Origin: Accumulibacter sp.
Lineage (GTDB): Bacteria; Pseudomonadota; Gammaproteobacteria; Burkholderiales; Rhodocyclaceae
Direction of reading: 5' to 3'
NCBI GenBank assembly: GCA_031274075.1
Contig: JAISQQ010000369.1
Location: 1-25,587 of the forward strand
Length of the DNA: 25,587 nucleotides
A program made the translations under genes and the position numbers. Of this stretch, positions 1 to 8,052 are shown piece by piece (position 1 is the stretch's first letter; each line of letters starts with the position of its first letter). The notes under the pieces were generated by a model, which worked only from the letters and a program-made list of their open reading frames with translations, did no database searches and was not told the origin of the DNA.

Positions 1-1
1 G

Positions 2-220
2 TTCAAGAAACGCGCCGCGGCGAAGGCCGCCGCGCGGGAAGCCTCCAGGATCGTCAAGAACGCGGGCGCGGCGTCGGATCCAGCGATGAAGTCGTCCATG
101 ACTACGATTCGGAACGCACACACGCTGGAGTACACGCAAAATGCCGTCCGACGGGAGGACGACGCTCCCGACGACAAGGCTTCCTCCGACGCTCACAGTA
201 CGCCGACTATCCCCTTCTGA
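2..220 (+). CDS. C-terminal end of an unidentified protein (partial)
   Basis: An open frame enters from the left edge and stops at TGA 218-220. It encodes about 72 residues, starting FKKRAAAKAAAREASRIV and ending TPTIPF. The first 25 codons end almost entirely in G or C, as expected for coding DNA of this genome, and the Ala/Lys/Arg-rich start looks like a helical or linker tail. The frame converges with gspK: its stop overlaps the gspK stop region by about 14 bp. I do not recognise the family, and the start lies outside the window. Confidence 0.45.
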   Translation, partial: FKKRAAAKAAAREASRIVKNAGAASDPAMKSSMTTIRNAHTLEYTQNAVRREDDAPDDKASSDAHSTPTIPF

Positions 221-1169
221 CCCACACGATCTCGGGCATCCTGCCGCGCTGGCGGTAGAGCAGCGCCTGCAGGCGAACATAGACACGTCCGTACCAGGCT
301 TCCGCCTCGGACAGGAAATACTGGCTCTCGACGGTATAGAGGGTCGCGGGCGCGGATGCGCGCAGTTTTTCCGGCAGGGCCTTGACAAAGTCCTGTGCCG
401 ACGTGAAATGCGCCCGCGCGCGGCGGCTGACGAGAGACTCCGCGTCTTTCAGCGACAAGCCCGGCGTCACCGCCATCAGGACTTCCGGCGGCGCGAAGTT
501 GACGTTGACCGCCGTCGATTCGGGCAGCAGCACGGTCAATGGCTCGATCATCGCCAGTTTGTCGATGTCGGCGCCGGTCAATCCGGCCAGTTCCCCCAGT
601 TCCGCCTGGCTGGCCACCGGCAGCAGCTTGCCGGTGATCCGGCCCGCCGCCGCGTCCAGCTTTTGCGCCTTCAGCCACAGCGTCACCTGCGCCGCCATGG
701 CTTCGGCCATTTTGCCCGCCCAGGCGGCCGGCAGGCTCTGTGTAGACAAGAGGCGTTGCAGCGCCAGCAGGCCGGCGGCGTTCACCTTGCCGCCGCTCTG
801 CAGAGTGTAGAGATTCAGGCGGCCCTGCAATTCGACGATCCGTCCGCCGACGCGCCCGTCTTCGACGTTGATCGGCGGCACCGGCACCGTCCAGGCTTCG
901 AGCAGATGATCGACGTGGTTGTTGCGCATGTCGTCGCGCAAGGAGAGCCGCGCCAGATCGATGGCGCTCAGCACGGTGGACTGGGCGGCGGCAAAATCGA
1001 CCCGGTTGCCGAGCTGCGTCAGCCACAGCCGCTCCCTGGCGCTCAACGCGAAGGCCAGCGAAGCCACCAGCGCGGCGATGAGAATCGCCGTGATCAGCGC
1101 CATGCCGCCTTCCCGGCGGCGGAAATGGTGGAAATGGCAAAAACGGCAAAAATGCCGAAGCTTGCTCAT
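207..1169 (-). CDS. gspK: T2SS minor pseudopilin GspK
   Basis: GspK is the large minor pseudopilin that, with GspI and GspJ, caps the periplasmic pseudopilus which pushes folded substrates through the secretin. The 320-residue protein starts MSKLRHFCRF, followed by a short basic leader and then G-G-MALITAILIAALVASLAF. This is the GspK-type cleavage site with a hydrophobic N-terminal helix (about residues 22-42). Length and the later segment 'NVNFAPPEVLMAVTPGLS' fit the GspK alpha domain, where members typically have N-N-A-P/L-L. The start ATG overlaps the gspJ stop as ATGA (1166-1169), so translation is probably coupled. It is the last gene of the F-K operon. No terminator is visible before the convergent gene at the left edge. 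Confidence 0.93.
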   Translation of the reverse strand: MSKLRHFCRFCHFHHFRRREGGMALITAILIAALVASLAFALSARERLWLTQLGNRVDFAAAQSTVLSAIDLARLSLRDDMRNNHVDHLLEAWTVPVPPINVEDGRVGGRIVELQGRLNLYTLQSGGKVNAAGLLALQRLLSTQSLPAAWAGKMAEAMAAQVTLWLKAQKLDAAAGRITGKLLPVASQAELGELAGLTGADIDKLAMIEPLTVLLPESTAVNVNFAPPEVLMAVTPGLSLKDAESLVSRRARAHFTSAQDFVKALPEKLRASAPATLYTVESQYFLSEAEAWYGRVYVRLQALLYRQRGRMPEIVWVRRG

Positions 1170-1825
1170 GGCATGTGGAAGGTCCGTTCGAACGCGCCGT
1201 GTCCCGCCAGCGCCAGGCGGATGCGGATCGCCCGCGGCCGCGCCAGGGCCTGGTTGCCCGGCCATTCTCCCAGCCAGGCGTTGGCGGCGCTAAGAAACGC
1301 CGTTTCGCAGCGCTCGACGGCTTGCAGCAAAGGCGTGTCGCTGGCCCGCGCCGTGTTGTCCTCCTGTACGACGCCGAAAAGATTCACCGTGCTCACCCGC
1401 AGCGTCAGACGCCCCTCTTCGCAGAGATAGCGCACGCGCACCTGCGCGCGATTCTCGTCCTGGCGGATCAGTTCGACGAAAAAGCCGACGCTCTCGCCGT
1501 TGCTCAAGATGTTGCCGCCGCGCAACGGGGGCAGCAGAAGTTCCGGAGCGTCGCGTAGCGGGTGCGGCACGCTTTGCAGGAAATCGGCTTCCATGCGGTC
1601 GAAAACCAGGCCCAGCTCGCGCCAGAAGCGTATCTCCTTGTCCAGCGCGCTTTTCGTCGAAGCCACCGAATCGAGTCCGCTATAGGCGATGACGCTGGCC
1701 AGGGCGAAGATCGCCAGGGCCACCAGGATTTCCAGAAGGGTGAAACCGCCTCCGGGAAACGCGCTTCCAGAAGCTGTTTGCAATCTTCTCCCTGGGAGCA
1801 CAGGTATCTTACACAAGCTCATCAT
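1166..1825 (-). CDS. gspJ: T2SS minor pseudopilin GspJ (start inside a repeat element)
   Basis: GspJ is part of the pseudopilus tip complex with GspI and GspK. The type IV prepilin motif GGG|FTLLEILVALAIFAL is clear, with cleavage after G27 and the required Glu at +5 (E32), followed by the hydrophobic helix. The mature part runs to RTFHMP and has the usual GspJ length. The leader is odd: 27 residues (MMSLCKIPVLPGRRLQ...) instead of the usual 6-10. The only good start is ATG 1825 (or 1822), preceded on the minus strand by GGAGAGAGG at 5-nt spacing. Both lie in repeat element C1, which is repeated at 22378-22512 with the same Shine-Dalgarno and ATGATG. The element therefore seems to have replaced the native start. 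gspJ overlaps gspK by ATGA. Confidence 0.9.
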   Translation of the reverse strand: MMSLCKIPVLPGRRLQTASGSAFPGGGFTLLEILVALAIFALASVIAYSGLDSVASTKSALDKEIRFWRELGLVFDRMEADFLQSVPHPLRDAPELLLPPLRGGNILSNGESVGFFVELIRQDENRAQVRVRYLCEEGRLTLRVSTVNLFGVVQEDNTARASDTPLLQAVERCETAFLSAANAWLGEWPGNQALARPRAIRIRLALAGHGAFERTFHMP

Positions 1826-1950
1826 GAAAGCCTCTCTCCGAGCCGCCTCCGGGAGCGCGACCCGCCCCGCTTTTGACCCGCGCCATGATACGGCCGCCGC
1901 CGTTGCGGGGCGGAAGCCCCGCGCTCCCAGCGAAGATCGCAAACGCGCTC
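1769..1950. repeat. Family C inverted-repeat element, copy C1, between gspI and gspJ
   Basis: The left end reads AGAAGCTGTTTGCAATCTTC then CCTGGGAGC. The right end, read on the other strand, gives GCGTTTGCGATCTTC then CTGGGAGCGCGGGG, so the two ends are imperfect inverted repeats. Inside is a stretch (about 1812-1915) repeated near-identically at 22380-22505, including CATCATGAAAGCCTCTCTCC. The element fills the whole gspI-gspJ spacer and ends directly at the gspI stop codon. No ORF for a transposase is present, so it is MITE-like. Confidence 0.75.
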
Positions 1951-2325
1951 TCAGTTCTGCTGGCGCGCGACATAGACGATCTGGCTGGCCACGGCGTGTT
2001 CCGGCCGCTCCGGCAGGAATACCTTGATTTCGACGCGCCGGAAGCTGTAGTTGGGCGTCCCGCCGACCTCCTGCCGCCACAGGAATTCCTGCCGTCCCTG
2101 CACGGCCCGGCCGCTGGAAGCGCCCATCGGCGGAAACACGCGCGTGGCGCGCAGCTCGCCCGCCAGGTTCTGCGCCACCCACCCCGCGCCGGTGCGCGCC
2201 TTGAGATCGGCCACCGTGTCGATGGCGAAGCGGGTCGAACGCATCGCGGCCGCCATGGCGATGCCGATGATGACCAAGGCCACCAGCGTCTCCAGCAGCG
2301 TAAAACCACGAAGGCGAGTGCTCAT
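1951..2325 (-). CDS. gspI: T2SS minor pseudopilin GspI
   Basis: GspI nucleates the pseudopilus tip with GspJ, GspK and GspH. The 124-residue protein starts MSTRLRG|FTLLETLVALVIIGIAM: a short basic leader, the Gly|Phe prepilin peptidase site, Glu at +5 and the hydrophobic helix. Length is typical for GspI. The start ATG at 2325 was chosen because it gives the canonical leader; the upstream open frame is low in family resemblance. The gene sits 103 bp after gspH. Repeat C1 separates it from gspJ, which in most T2SS operons abuts or overlaps gspI. Confidence 0.92.
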   Translation of the reverse strand: MSTRLRGFTLLETLVALVIIGIAMAAAMRSTRFAIDTVADLKARTGAGWVAQNLAGELRATRVFPPMGASSGRAVQGRQEFLWRQEVGGTPNYSFRRVEIKVFLPERPEHAVASQIVYVARQQN

Positions 2326-2428
2326 CGCCAAACCCGCTCCGGCCGGGGACCCCCGTCCGCGAGAAAGCCGGGAGCCGGCCCCGGCCTGAGAATTGCCCAC
2401 CGATGGCCCGCCCGCCGCGCCGGGGAAG

Positions 2429-2914
2429 TCAGGGCGCATTGCGGATTTCGATGCGTCCGAGCGCATCGCCGACGATATCGAGGGACTGCGTACCGGCGGT
2501 CAGGGTCAGCGTAAACGCCTCGGCCAGGCCGCCGAACGAGAAAACGAGCCGTTCCCCGAGCGGCCGCGAGGCGCCGTTGACGTAAAGGGCGCTGAGCGAG
2601 ACGCCCTCCGCCAGGCGCCCAGGGGAAACGGCATCGGCGTCGGACAGCGCCACCCAGGCGTCGCGCTCGCGGTGCGCCGCCCAGAACTGGAATCCCTGTC
2701 CATCGCTGGAAAACGCCAGCGATTGTCCGCGCATCACCGCCTCGTCGCGGGCGGCTTCAAGGCGGCCCGCGAGCATCTCGCCGGCCAGGCGCAAGCGCCG
2801 GCCATCGGAAAAATCGAGCTTGATCATCGCCACGCCCAGGGCGATCGCCGCGATGGCGCAGGCGACGATGATCTCGATCAGGGTAAACCCCCACACCCGG
2901 CGCCGACCATTCAT
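2429..2914 (-). CDS. gspH: T2SS minor pseudopilin GspH
   Basis: GspH is a minor pseudopilin joining the tip complex to the GspG shaft. The 161-residue protein begins MNGRRRVWG|FTLIEIIVACAIAAIALG with cleavage site, Glu +5 and N-terminal helix. The C-terminal half has the GspH/FimT-type beta-rich pattern. The Shine-Dalgarno GGAG lies 7 nt before the ATG on the minus strand, so the start is secure. Repeat B1 lies between it and gspG. Confidence 0.92.
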   Translation of the reverse strand: MNGRRRVWGFTLIEIIVACAIAAIALGVAMIKLDFSDGRRLRLAGEMLAGRLEAARDEAVMRGQSLAFSSDGQGFQFWAAHRERDAWVALSDADAVSPGRLAEGVSLSALYVNGASRPLGERLVFSFGGLAEAFTLTLTAGTQSLDIVGDALGRIEIRNAP

Positions 2915-2930
2915 TCACATACTCCAATCA

Positions 2931-3022
2931 GAAGACAGAGGACAGAGGACAGAAGACAGTAATATTTGCGGGCGCTTCGCGCCCGGTAGTTAACTGTCCT
3001 CTGTCTTCTGTCCTCTGTCCTC
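2931..3022. repeat. Family B heptamer hairpin element, copy B1 (gspG-gspH spacer)
   Basis: Left arm 2931-2960 consists of 7-bp units GACAGAG/GACAGAA. Right arm 2993-3022 is its inverted counterpart (CTGTCCT/CTGTCTT units), with only a few mismatches over 30 bp. Between the arms is the short palindrome GGGCGCTTCGCGCCC at about 2970-2984. The whole element would fold into one long hairpin in the operon mRNA. Related copies are at 9285-9373, 9529-9561 and 22617-22674. Confidence 0.85.
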
Positions 3023-3028
3023 CGAAAC

Positions 3029-3484
3029 TCACATCCACGACCCGATATCCGCGTCGTACCCTTCGCCGCCCTGCTGCCCGTCGGCGCCGTAGCTCATCAC
3101 GTCGATCTCGCTCTTCAAGCCGGGATAGAGGTAGAGGTAGTCGTGTCCCCAGGGGTCCTTCGGCGCTTTTTCCAGGTAGCCGCCATTCTTCCAGTTGGCC
3201 GGTACCGGTTCCGACGCCGGCTTTTCCAGGAGCGCCTTCAAGCCCTGCTCGGTGGTCGGATAACGGCCGTTGTCCAGCTTGTACAGCTTGAGCGCGGCGA
3301 TCAGCGTGCCGATGTCCTGCCTGGCGGCGACTACCCGCGCCTCGTTCGGACGGTCGATGATCTTGGGCACGATCAGCGCGCCGAGAATCGCCAGAATGGA
3401 AACGACGACGAGGATCTCGATCAGCGTGAAGCCCGCCGCGCCGCGCCGCGCCGCCGGATGCCTCCGGATCGCGTCTGTTTTCAT
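3029..3484 (-). CDS. gspG: T2SS major pseudopilin GspG
   Basis: GspG is the main subunit of the T2SS pseudopilus. The 151-residue protein shows the prepilin site AAG|FTLIEILVVVSILAILGAL, then the highly conserved segments VPKIIDRPNEARVVAARQDI, DNGRYPTTEQGL, PKDPWG, and the C-terminal YGADGQQGGEGYDADIGSW, which carries the calcium-binding loop of GspG. The start is put at ATG 3484 (MKTDAIRRHPAARRGAAG), which gives a normal basic leader. The frame is open upstream to ATG 3616, which overlaps the gspF stop as ATGA, and ATG 3595 has a better Shine-Dalgarno (AAGGAG). A leader of about 55 residues is therefore possible but unlikely to be a working prepilin leader. Confidence 0.95.
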   Translation of the reverse strand: MKTDAIRRHPAARRGAAGFTLIEILVVVSILAILGALIVPKIIDRPNEARVVAARQDIGTLIAALKLYKLDNGRYPTTEQGLKALLEKPASEPVPANWKNGGYLEKAPKDPWGHDYLYLYPGLKSEIDVMSYGADGQQGGEGYDADIGSWM

Positions 3485-3595
3485 CAAAAACCGACTCCGG
3501 TTGGAAACCTCCCCCTTCAGGGGAACAATCTTGCACGGGAGGGGCGTAAGCCCTTCCGTGCTTTCGTCCGGCCTGCCGGACGTGGATTGAAACAT
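3485..3595. repeat. Palindromic spacer between gspF and gspG, kept open in the gspG frame
   Basis: On the plus strand it holds three inverted repeats in a row: CCCCTTCAGGGG (about 3512-3523), GCACGGGAGGGGCG with its partner ending CCTTCCGTGC (about 3534-3562), and GTCCGGCCTGCCGGAC (about 3567-3582). It has the look of a mosaic repeat, but I see no second full copy in this window. It has no in-frame stop in the gspG frame, so either an in-frame leader extension or a plain spacer is possible. Confidence 0.5.
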
Positions 3596-3612
3596 GATGG
3601 AAGCTCCTTGAT

Positions 3613-4815
3613 TCATTTGACGAACTGGTTGATTTCAAAGACCGGCAGCAGGATGGCGAGCACGATGAACAAGACCACGCCCCCCATGAGCAGGACGACG
3701 GCCGGCCCGAGCAGGGTGGTAAACGCCTCGATGCGCCGGGACAGCTCGCGCGAGAGTTCCTGCGCCGCCCGTTCGAGCATGCGGTCGAGGCGGCCGGTGG
3801 CCTCGCCGCTGGCGGTCAGGTGGATGAGGATGGGCGGGAACTGGCGCGTCATCGCCAGCGCCCGCGACAGGCCCATGCCCTCGCGCACCTGCGCGGCGGC
3901 GGCATTGGCCGCCGCGCGCTGCACCTGGTTGCTCATCACCCCTTCCGCCGCGGCCAGCGCGGACAAAAGCGGCACGCCGCTGCCGACCAGGATGGCCAGG
4001 GTGCTGGAAAAGCGCGCCGTGTTGGCGGCGCGTTCGAAGTGGCCGAAAAGCGGCAGATCGAGGCGCAGGGCGTGCACCCGCAGGCGAAAAGCCTCGCCGC
4101 GCATGGCCGTGGCGAAAAACGCCGCCGCGATCACCGCCGCCGCCAGCAGCCACAGTCCCCAGTCGCCGACGAAGGCGCTGATCGCCAGCAGTATGCGGGT
4201 CATCAGCGGCAAGGTCTGGCGCGCGCCCTGGAACACCTGCACCATCTGCGGCACCACCCAGGCCAGCATGCCGACGATGACCAGCGCCGAGACCACGAAG
4301 ACGACCGCCGGATAAATGAACGCCAGCGCCACCTTGGAAATGAGCTCGGCGCGCTCTTCCAGGTAAACGGCGAGCCGCTGCATGACGCCGGCGAGGCGTC
4401 CGGACTCCTCGCCCGCCTTGACCAGCGTCGGGTAGAACGACGGAAACGCACGCGGCAGCGCGACCATCGCCGCGGAAACCGAAAGGCCGCTGGCGATGTC
4501 GCCGCGCAGCACGGCGATCAGGCGTTTTTCGCGCTCGTTGTCCGACTGGTCCGCCAGCACCGTCAGCGCCTCGTCCACGGTCAGGCCGGCGTCGAGCAGG
4601 GCCGAGAGCTGGCGCGAAAAGCGCGTCAGCAGCGAGCTCCCCAGGCGCAGCCGCGAACGCTCCGCCGAACCGCTCTTTTGCGCGTCGATCTCGGCGGCGA
4701 GCAGGCCGCGTTCCCTGAGCGCGGCCCTCGCCTGCCGGGCGCTCTCGGCCTCGAGCGTTCCCTTGACGGGACGCCCGCCGGCAAGCGGAATGGCGGTGTA
4801 ATGGAATTCAGGCAA
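3613..4815 (-). CDS. gspF: T2SS inner-membrane platform protein GspF
   Basis: GspF is the polytopic inner-membrane protein that, with GspL and the ATPase GspE, assembles the pseudopilus. The 400-residue protein has the two repeated GspF/PilC cytoplasmic domains (about residues 65-185 and 268-390). Each has an F(S/A)..L..L...G motif: TRFSRQLSALLDAGLTVDEA and ARFSSTLAILVGSGVPLLSA. Three hydrophobic segments follow the usual order, ending FIVLAILLPVFEINQFVK. The start is placed at TTG 4815 (LPEFHYTAIPLAGG), preceded by GAGGG at 5 nt. This matches the family start (M-P-x-F-x-Y-x-A), and the upstream ATG (4905) would add an unrelated tail. It opens the F-K half operon. Its upstream region is shared with the divergent GH28 gene. 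Confidence 0.94.
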   Translation of the reverse strand: MPEFHYTAIPLAGGRPVKGTLEAESARQARAALRERGLLAAEIDAQKSGSAERSRLRLGSSLLTRFSRQLSALLDAGLTVDEALTVLADQSDNEREKRLIAVLRGDIASGLSVSAAMVALPRAFPSFYPTLVKAGEESGRLAGVMQRLAVYLEERAELISKVALAFIYPAVVFVVSALVIVGMLAWVVPQMVQVFQGARQTLPLMTRILLAISAFVGDWGLWLLAAAVIAAAFFATAMRGEAFRLRVHALRLDLPLFGHFERAANTARFSSTLAILVGSGVPLLSALAAAEGVMSNQVQRAAANAAAAQVREGMGLSRALAMTRQFPPILIHLTASGEATGRLDRMLERAAQELSRELSRRIEAFTTLLGPAVVLLMGGVVLFIVLAILLPVFEINQFVK

Positions 4816-4948
4816 GGAACCCTCGTGTTTTCGCAAGCGTGGCCGGTACGGCAAGAACCAGCCAGGACGCCCGATATTACCCCAACAGAAACCCCGGATC
4901 GACAAACCGGCGCTTTTGACCCATACCGGATGAGCATGGCCCCATTGG

Positions 4949-4961
4949 GAAATAGTATTTC
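4949..4961. promoter_or_regulatory. Perfect palindrome in the gspF / GH28 divergent region
   Basis: The 297-bp region 4816-5112 between gspF and the GH28 gene holds GAAATAGTATTTC, a perfect 6+1+6 palindrome in a locally AT-rich patch. Its GAAA-N5-TTTC form resembles operators of IclR-type pectin regulators such as KdgR, but that is inference. I find no convincing -35/-10 pair nearby in either direction. Confidence 0.35.
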
Positions 4962-5112
4962 AAATACCCAAGCCCTTGTCACTAGAATGCTTACGCCCGG
5001 CAAGCGACAATTCATCGCCGTGCGTTTTTTGTTTCACCAGAAGACGGGTTTCCCCGCATCCTGAGCATAAAGGGTCGAAACGTCTATTTTCAATTGGGTA
5101 TAGGAGAAAGCA

Positions 5113-7496
5113 ATGTCAGCGCGAAATCGTATCGTTAGTTGGTCAACCTGGGGATTGCTGCTGCTCGCGGCAGGACTGATCCCCGCCTGCGGCGGTGGCG
5201 GCGGCGGTAGCAGCAGCGGATCGGATTCCCCCCCCCCCCCGAAATAACTGAACCGGAAATACCCCTGGCCACGGGCCACGGGCTTGACGTACTACCCGAA
5301 GCAAAAGGACCTTTCTTCGACATCACGGTCTATGGCGCGGTTCCGTATGGCGACGCCACTGTCAACACGCTCGCTATCAACAGCGCCATCGACGCGGCGG
5401 CAAGGATGGGCGGCGGCACGGTGGTCATCCCGCCTGGAAGATTCAAGGTCTGTTCGATCCACCTGAAGAGCAACGTCGGCATCCACTTCACGAGCACCGA
5501 TTCGGTGCTACAGGCCGGCGGGTTCAACGCGGCCACCGGCGGCGCGGAATGTATCTATGACAACCCCGAGAACAACCTGTGGATCGGCATCCAGGATTTC
5601 GGGCACAGCCACTTCAAGAACAGCATGATATGGGGCATCGATGTCAAGAACATCCTGATTTCCGGCCCCGGTCTCATCGAGGGCGGTTTCGTCGACATCA
5701 ACACCGGCAGCGTGGTCGAGGTGTTGCAACGGTCCGATAAATCGGAAATGTCGAACCGCACCGAGGAATTTCCGGTTACATGGTCCGCAACGAACGGCGC
5801 GAACAAGGCGATCGCGCTGTTCCGCTCCGAGAATATCGTCATGCGCGACTTCAAGATAAGCATGGGCGGGCACTTTGGCATCATCGGCACCGAAGTGGTT
5901 GGCTGGACGATGGACAACCTGGTGATCGACGGCCCCCGCGATGCGCTGGACATCGACTCCTCGCAGGACGTGACGGTGCGCAACTCGGTCTTCAACGCGC
6001 CACGGGACGACGCCTTCGTGATCAAGGGCTCCTTCGGCGGCGGTCGCTTTTTCCCCGTCAAAAACATATTGGTCGAAAACTGCACGATCAGCGGCTATGA
6101 CATGGGCTCCGTTCTGTCCGGCGCCAAAACCACGTACTGGGCGCAGGGAAATGGCCCTTTCGGACGTTTCAAGCTCGGCACGGAAAGCACCAACGGCTTT
6201 GACACTGTCACCGCCCGCAACCTGACCTTCGAGCATTCGCGCGGTTACGTGCTGGAATCGGTGGACGGCGCAGAACTGAAGAACATGGTGTTTGTCGACT
6301 CGGTGATGCGGGACGTCATCAGCTCGCCCATCTTCGTCCGTCTGGGTGACCGCGCCCGCGCGCCGGTCACGGGCATACTCACCGACGAAACCTATCCGAG
6401 TTCAGATGATAATCGGAGAGGCCCGGACATTCGGCTCGACGATCAAAAGTTTGTTATGCCGAACCTACCGAAGTACGGCAATTTCCCGCCCATCCGCTAT
6501 ATTCCGTCCTACAATAAGAACTATGCGCCAACGATCGGCGGCAGCGTCGTCCCCGGCATCACCATGGGTACCGTCACCGTCGTCAACCAGACGACGCCCA
6601 CGCGGCTCAACCCGGTCTCGCCGTACCCGAACGACCCGCGCTACGCCAACGCGATCGCCGTGCCGATAGCCAAGGTGTATAACATCAAGATCGACAACAT
6701 CAAGATCACCGACGTTGACCCGCGCCATCCGATTATGATCGCCGGCCTGGTGGACAACCCGGTCGAGAACGTCAGCATCAGCAACGTCAGCGTCGAGTAC
6801 CGGGGCGGGCTGAAGATGGAACATGCCGTCGAGCAGCGTTGGCTCCAAAGCTATACTGACGTCCCAATCTACGGCTCGCCTGGGGTGACGCAGAATCAAA
6901 TGGTCTTCTGGAACCGCGGCACTACGGACGAGACAGGGCTGCCGCGAATCTATTGGGATCCCACGGCCAATGCCGGCGCGGGTGGCTGGAAAGACGATCC
7001 GTACAATATTCCGGAAGCGCCGAGGGTGTATCCCGAGACCAGTAACTTTGGCACGCTGCCTGCCTACGGTCTCTGGGCGCGTCACGTGAAAGGACTCAAG
7101 GTCGACAAGGTCCAGTTCAGCTTCACGACCGAGGACGAGCGGCCCGCCGTGGTCCTGGACGACGTGGATACGGCCAGCTTCACGAACTTCTCGGCGCAGG
7201 TGAAAAGCGGCACGCCGGTGTTCGTGACCGTGACCCACACGAAGAAGCGCCCGCCCGTCTTTGAATACGTGCCCGACGAACCCTACAAGACGACGACGGT
7301 CAGCAACATCTCCACGCCAGCGGGCATGACCGTCGAGGAAGTGACGATCGACCGTCCGGAACCCAGTACGCCGCCCGACTCGCTGTACTCGCTGCCGACC
7401 GTGCCGGACGCCACGCATCCGTATTCTTACCCCGTGCCAAATACGTCCTATCCTTTCCCCAGGACAGTCTGGCCGAATATTGAGCCGCCTCAATAA
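5113..7496 (+). CDS. Secreted GH28 polygalacturonase-like lipoprotein, frame broken at a C13 tract (probably phase-variable, OFF)
   Basis: Likely hydrolyses pectic polysaccharide outside the cell. The start ATG 5113 has GGAG at 7 nt. The N-terminus is a lipoprotein signal (WGLLLLAAGLIPAC, Cys26), then G6, SSSGSDSPPPP. At the C13 tract (5228-5240) the frame ends as K-stop after 44 residues. With 11 or 14 C the codons join the frame running from GAA 5241 to 7496, giving about 794 residues. That frame begins EITEPEIPLATG and carries the parallel beta-helix of GH28: GGGTVVIPPGRF, GPGLIEGG, DALDIDSSQDVTV (about 5940-5978) and APRDDAFVIKGSF (about 5997-6035), which supply the catalytic Asp residues. 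The usual Gly-His-Gly motif is replaced by GYDMGS (about 6094). It lies between gspN and gspF on the opposite strand and is probably T2SS cargo. A sequencing error in the tract is the alternative. Confidence 0.8.
5228..5240. repeat. C13 homopolymer tract inside the GH28 lipoprotein gene
   Basis: Thirteen consecutive C encode the Pro linker after the lipidated Cys. The count puts the upstream signal-peptide frame and the downstream enzyme frame out of register; 11 or 14 C would restore it. Tracts of this length are classical slipped-strand mispairing sites. Confidence 0.85.
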
Positions 7497-7670
7497 GCGA
7501 ACGGTCGCGCGCCAGTGGCGCGGCGCGCGACCCGCCATTGGGACACATCGGCACTTTCGAGATCATGACTATCCCTCATAAAAAAGCTCCAATCGGGTAG
7601 AAGGAGAAGATCGCCGGCTCGCCTCTCCGCGGGTCTCCCCCCAGGGCCGGCGTGATTCTCCCGACCCTTG

Positions 7671-7705
7671 GCACCAGCCGTTTCGGCGTCTGGTGCTTTT
7701 TTTTT
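7671..7705 (+). terminator. Rho-independent terminator of the GH28 gene
   Basis: GCACCAG pairs with CTGGTGC around a short GC-rich loop and is followed by nine T. It lies 175 bp after the stop codon. The DNA between (7497-7670) holds a second GC-rich inverted repeat right after the stop (GTCGCGCGCC...GGCGCGCGAC, about 7503-7530) and no gene that I can recognise. Confidence 0.85.
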
Positions 7706-7740
7706 ATGACTATCCAATCAGCGGGCGCGGAGCGGATGAG

Positions 7741-8050
7741 AACCTTTCTCTGGGAGCGCGGAAATGGCGGCGCTTACCGGGCGCTTCGCGCCCGAAAGAA
7801 CACTGACACCTGACATCTGATCCCTGATCCCTGAAACGTAGGGCGGGAAAGCGCAGCGCCTCCCGCCGGGCGTTCTCTCCGGCGGCATCGCCGCCGCGCA
7901 TCGTATTCAGCGGCCTTTGAATCGTGCGGCGCGTTGCGCCGTGAAAAGGACCGGCGGGAGGCGCTGCGCTTTCCCGCCCTACGGTGTGCGCCAACGGTTT
8001 TGCGCCAACGCCCAGGCGGGGCGGGCGCCCCGCGCTCCCAGGGAGAAAGC
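7741..8050. repeat. Composite nested repeat: family C ends enclosing B-like and A elements (copy C2)
   Basis: The outer ends are inverted copies of TTTCTC-CTGGGAGCGCGG (7745 onwards and 8027-8049). Inside lie a GGGCGCTTCGCGCCC hairpin followed by 7-bp CTGACAY/CTGATCC units (7777-7834), then a complete A element (7838-7982). The composite ends 2 bp before the gspN stop codon. This, together with the terminator region, accounts for the gene-free 7497-8052 stretch. Confidence 0.7.
7838..7982. repeat. Family A palindromic element, copy A1
   Basis: 145 bp bounded by GTAGGGCGGGAAAGCGCAGC and its exact inverted copy ending in CCCGCCCTAC, about 33 bp of terminal inverted repeat. The interior contains GGCCTTTGAATCGTGCGGCG. 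Near-identical copies are at 17817-17955 and 18438-18581. No coding capacity. Confidence 0.85.
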
Positions 8051-8052
8051 CT

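Noticed and set aside
5406..7496. GH28 gene as an independent ORF starting at ATG 5406
   Set aside because: No proper ribosome site precedes it, the frame is clearly coding upstream to 5241, and it would lack a signal peptide.
7497..7670. Structured RNA or riboswitch after the GH28 gene
   Set aside because: The stretch is GC-rich with inverted repeats, but I could not match it to any known riboswitch or small RNA, and it lies downstream of a gene inside the same terminator unit.
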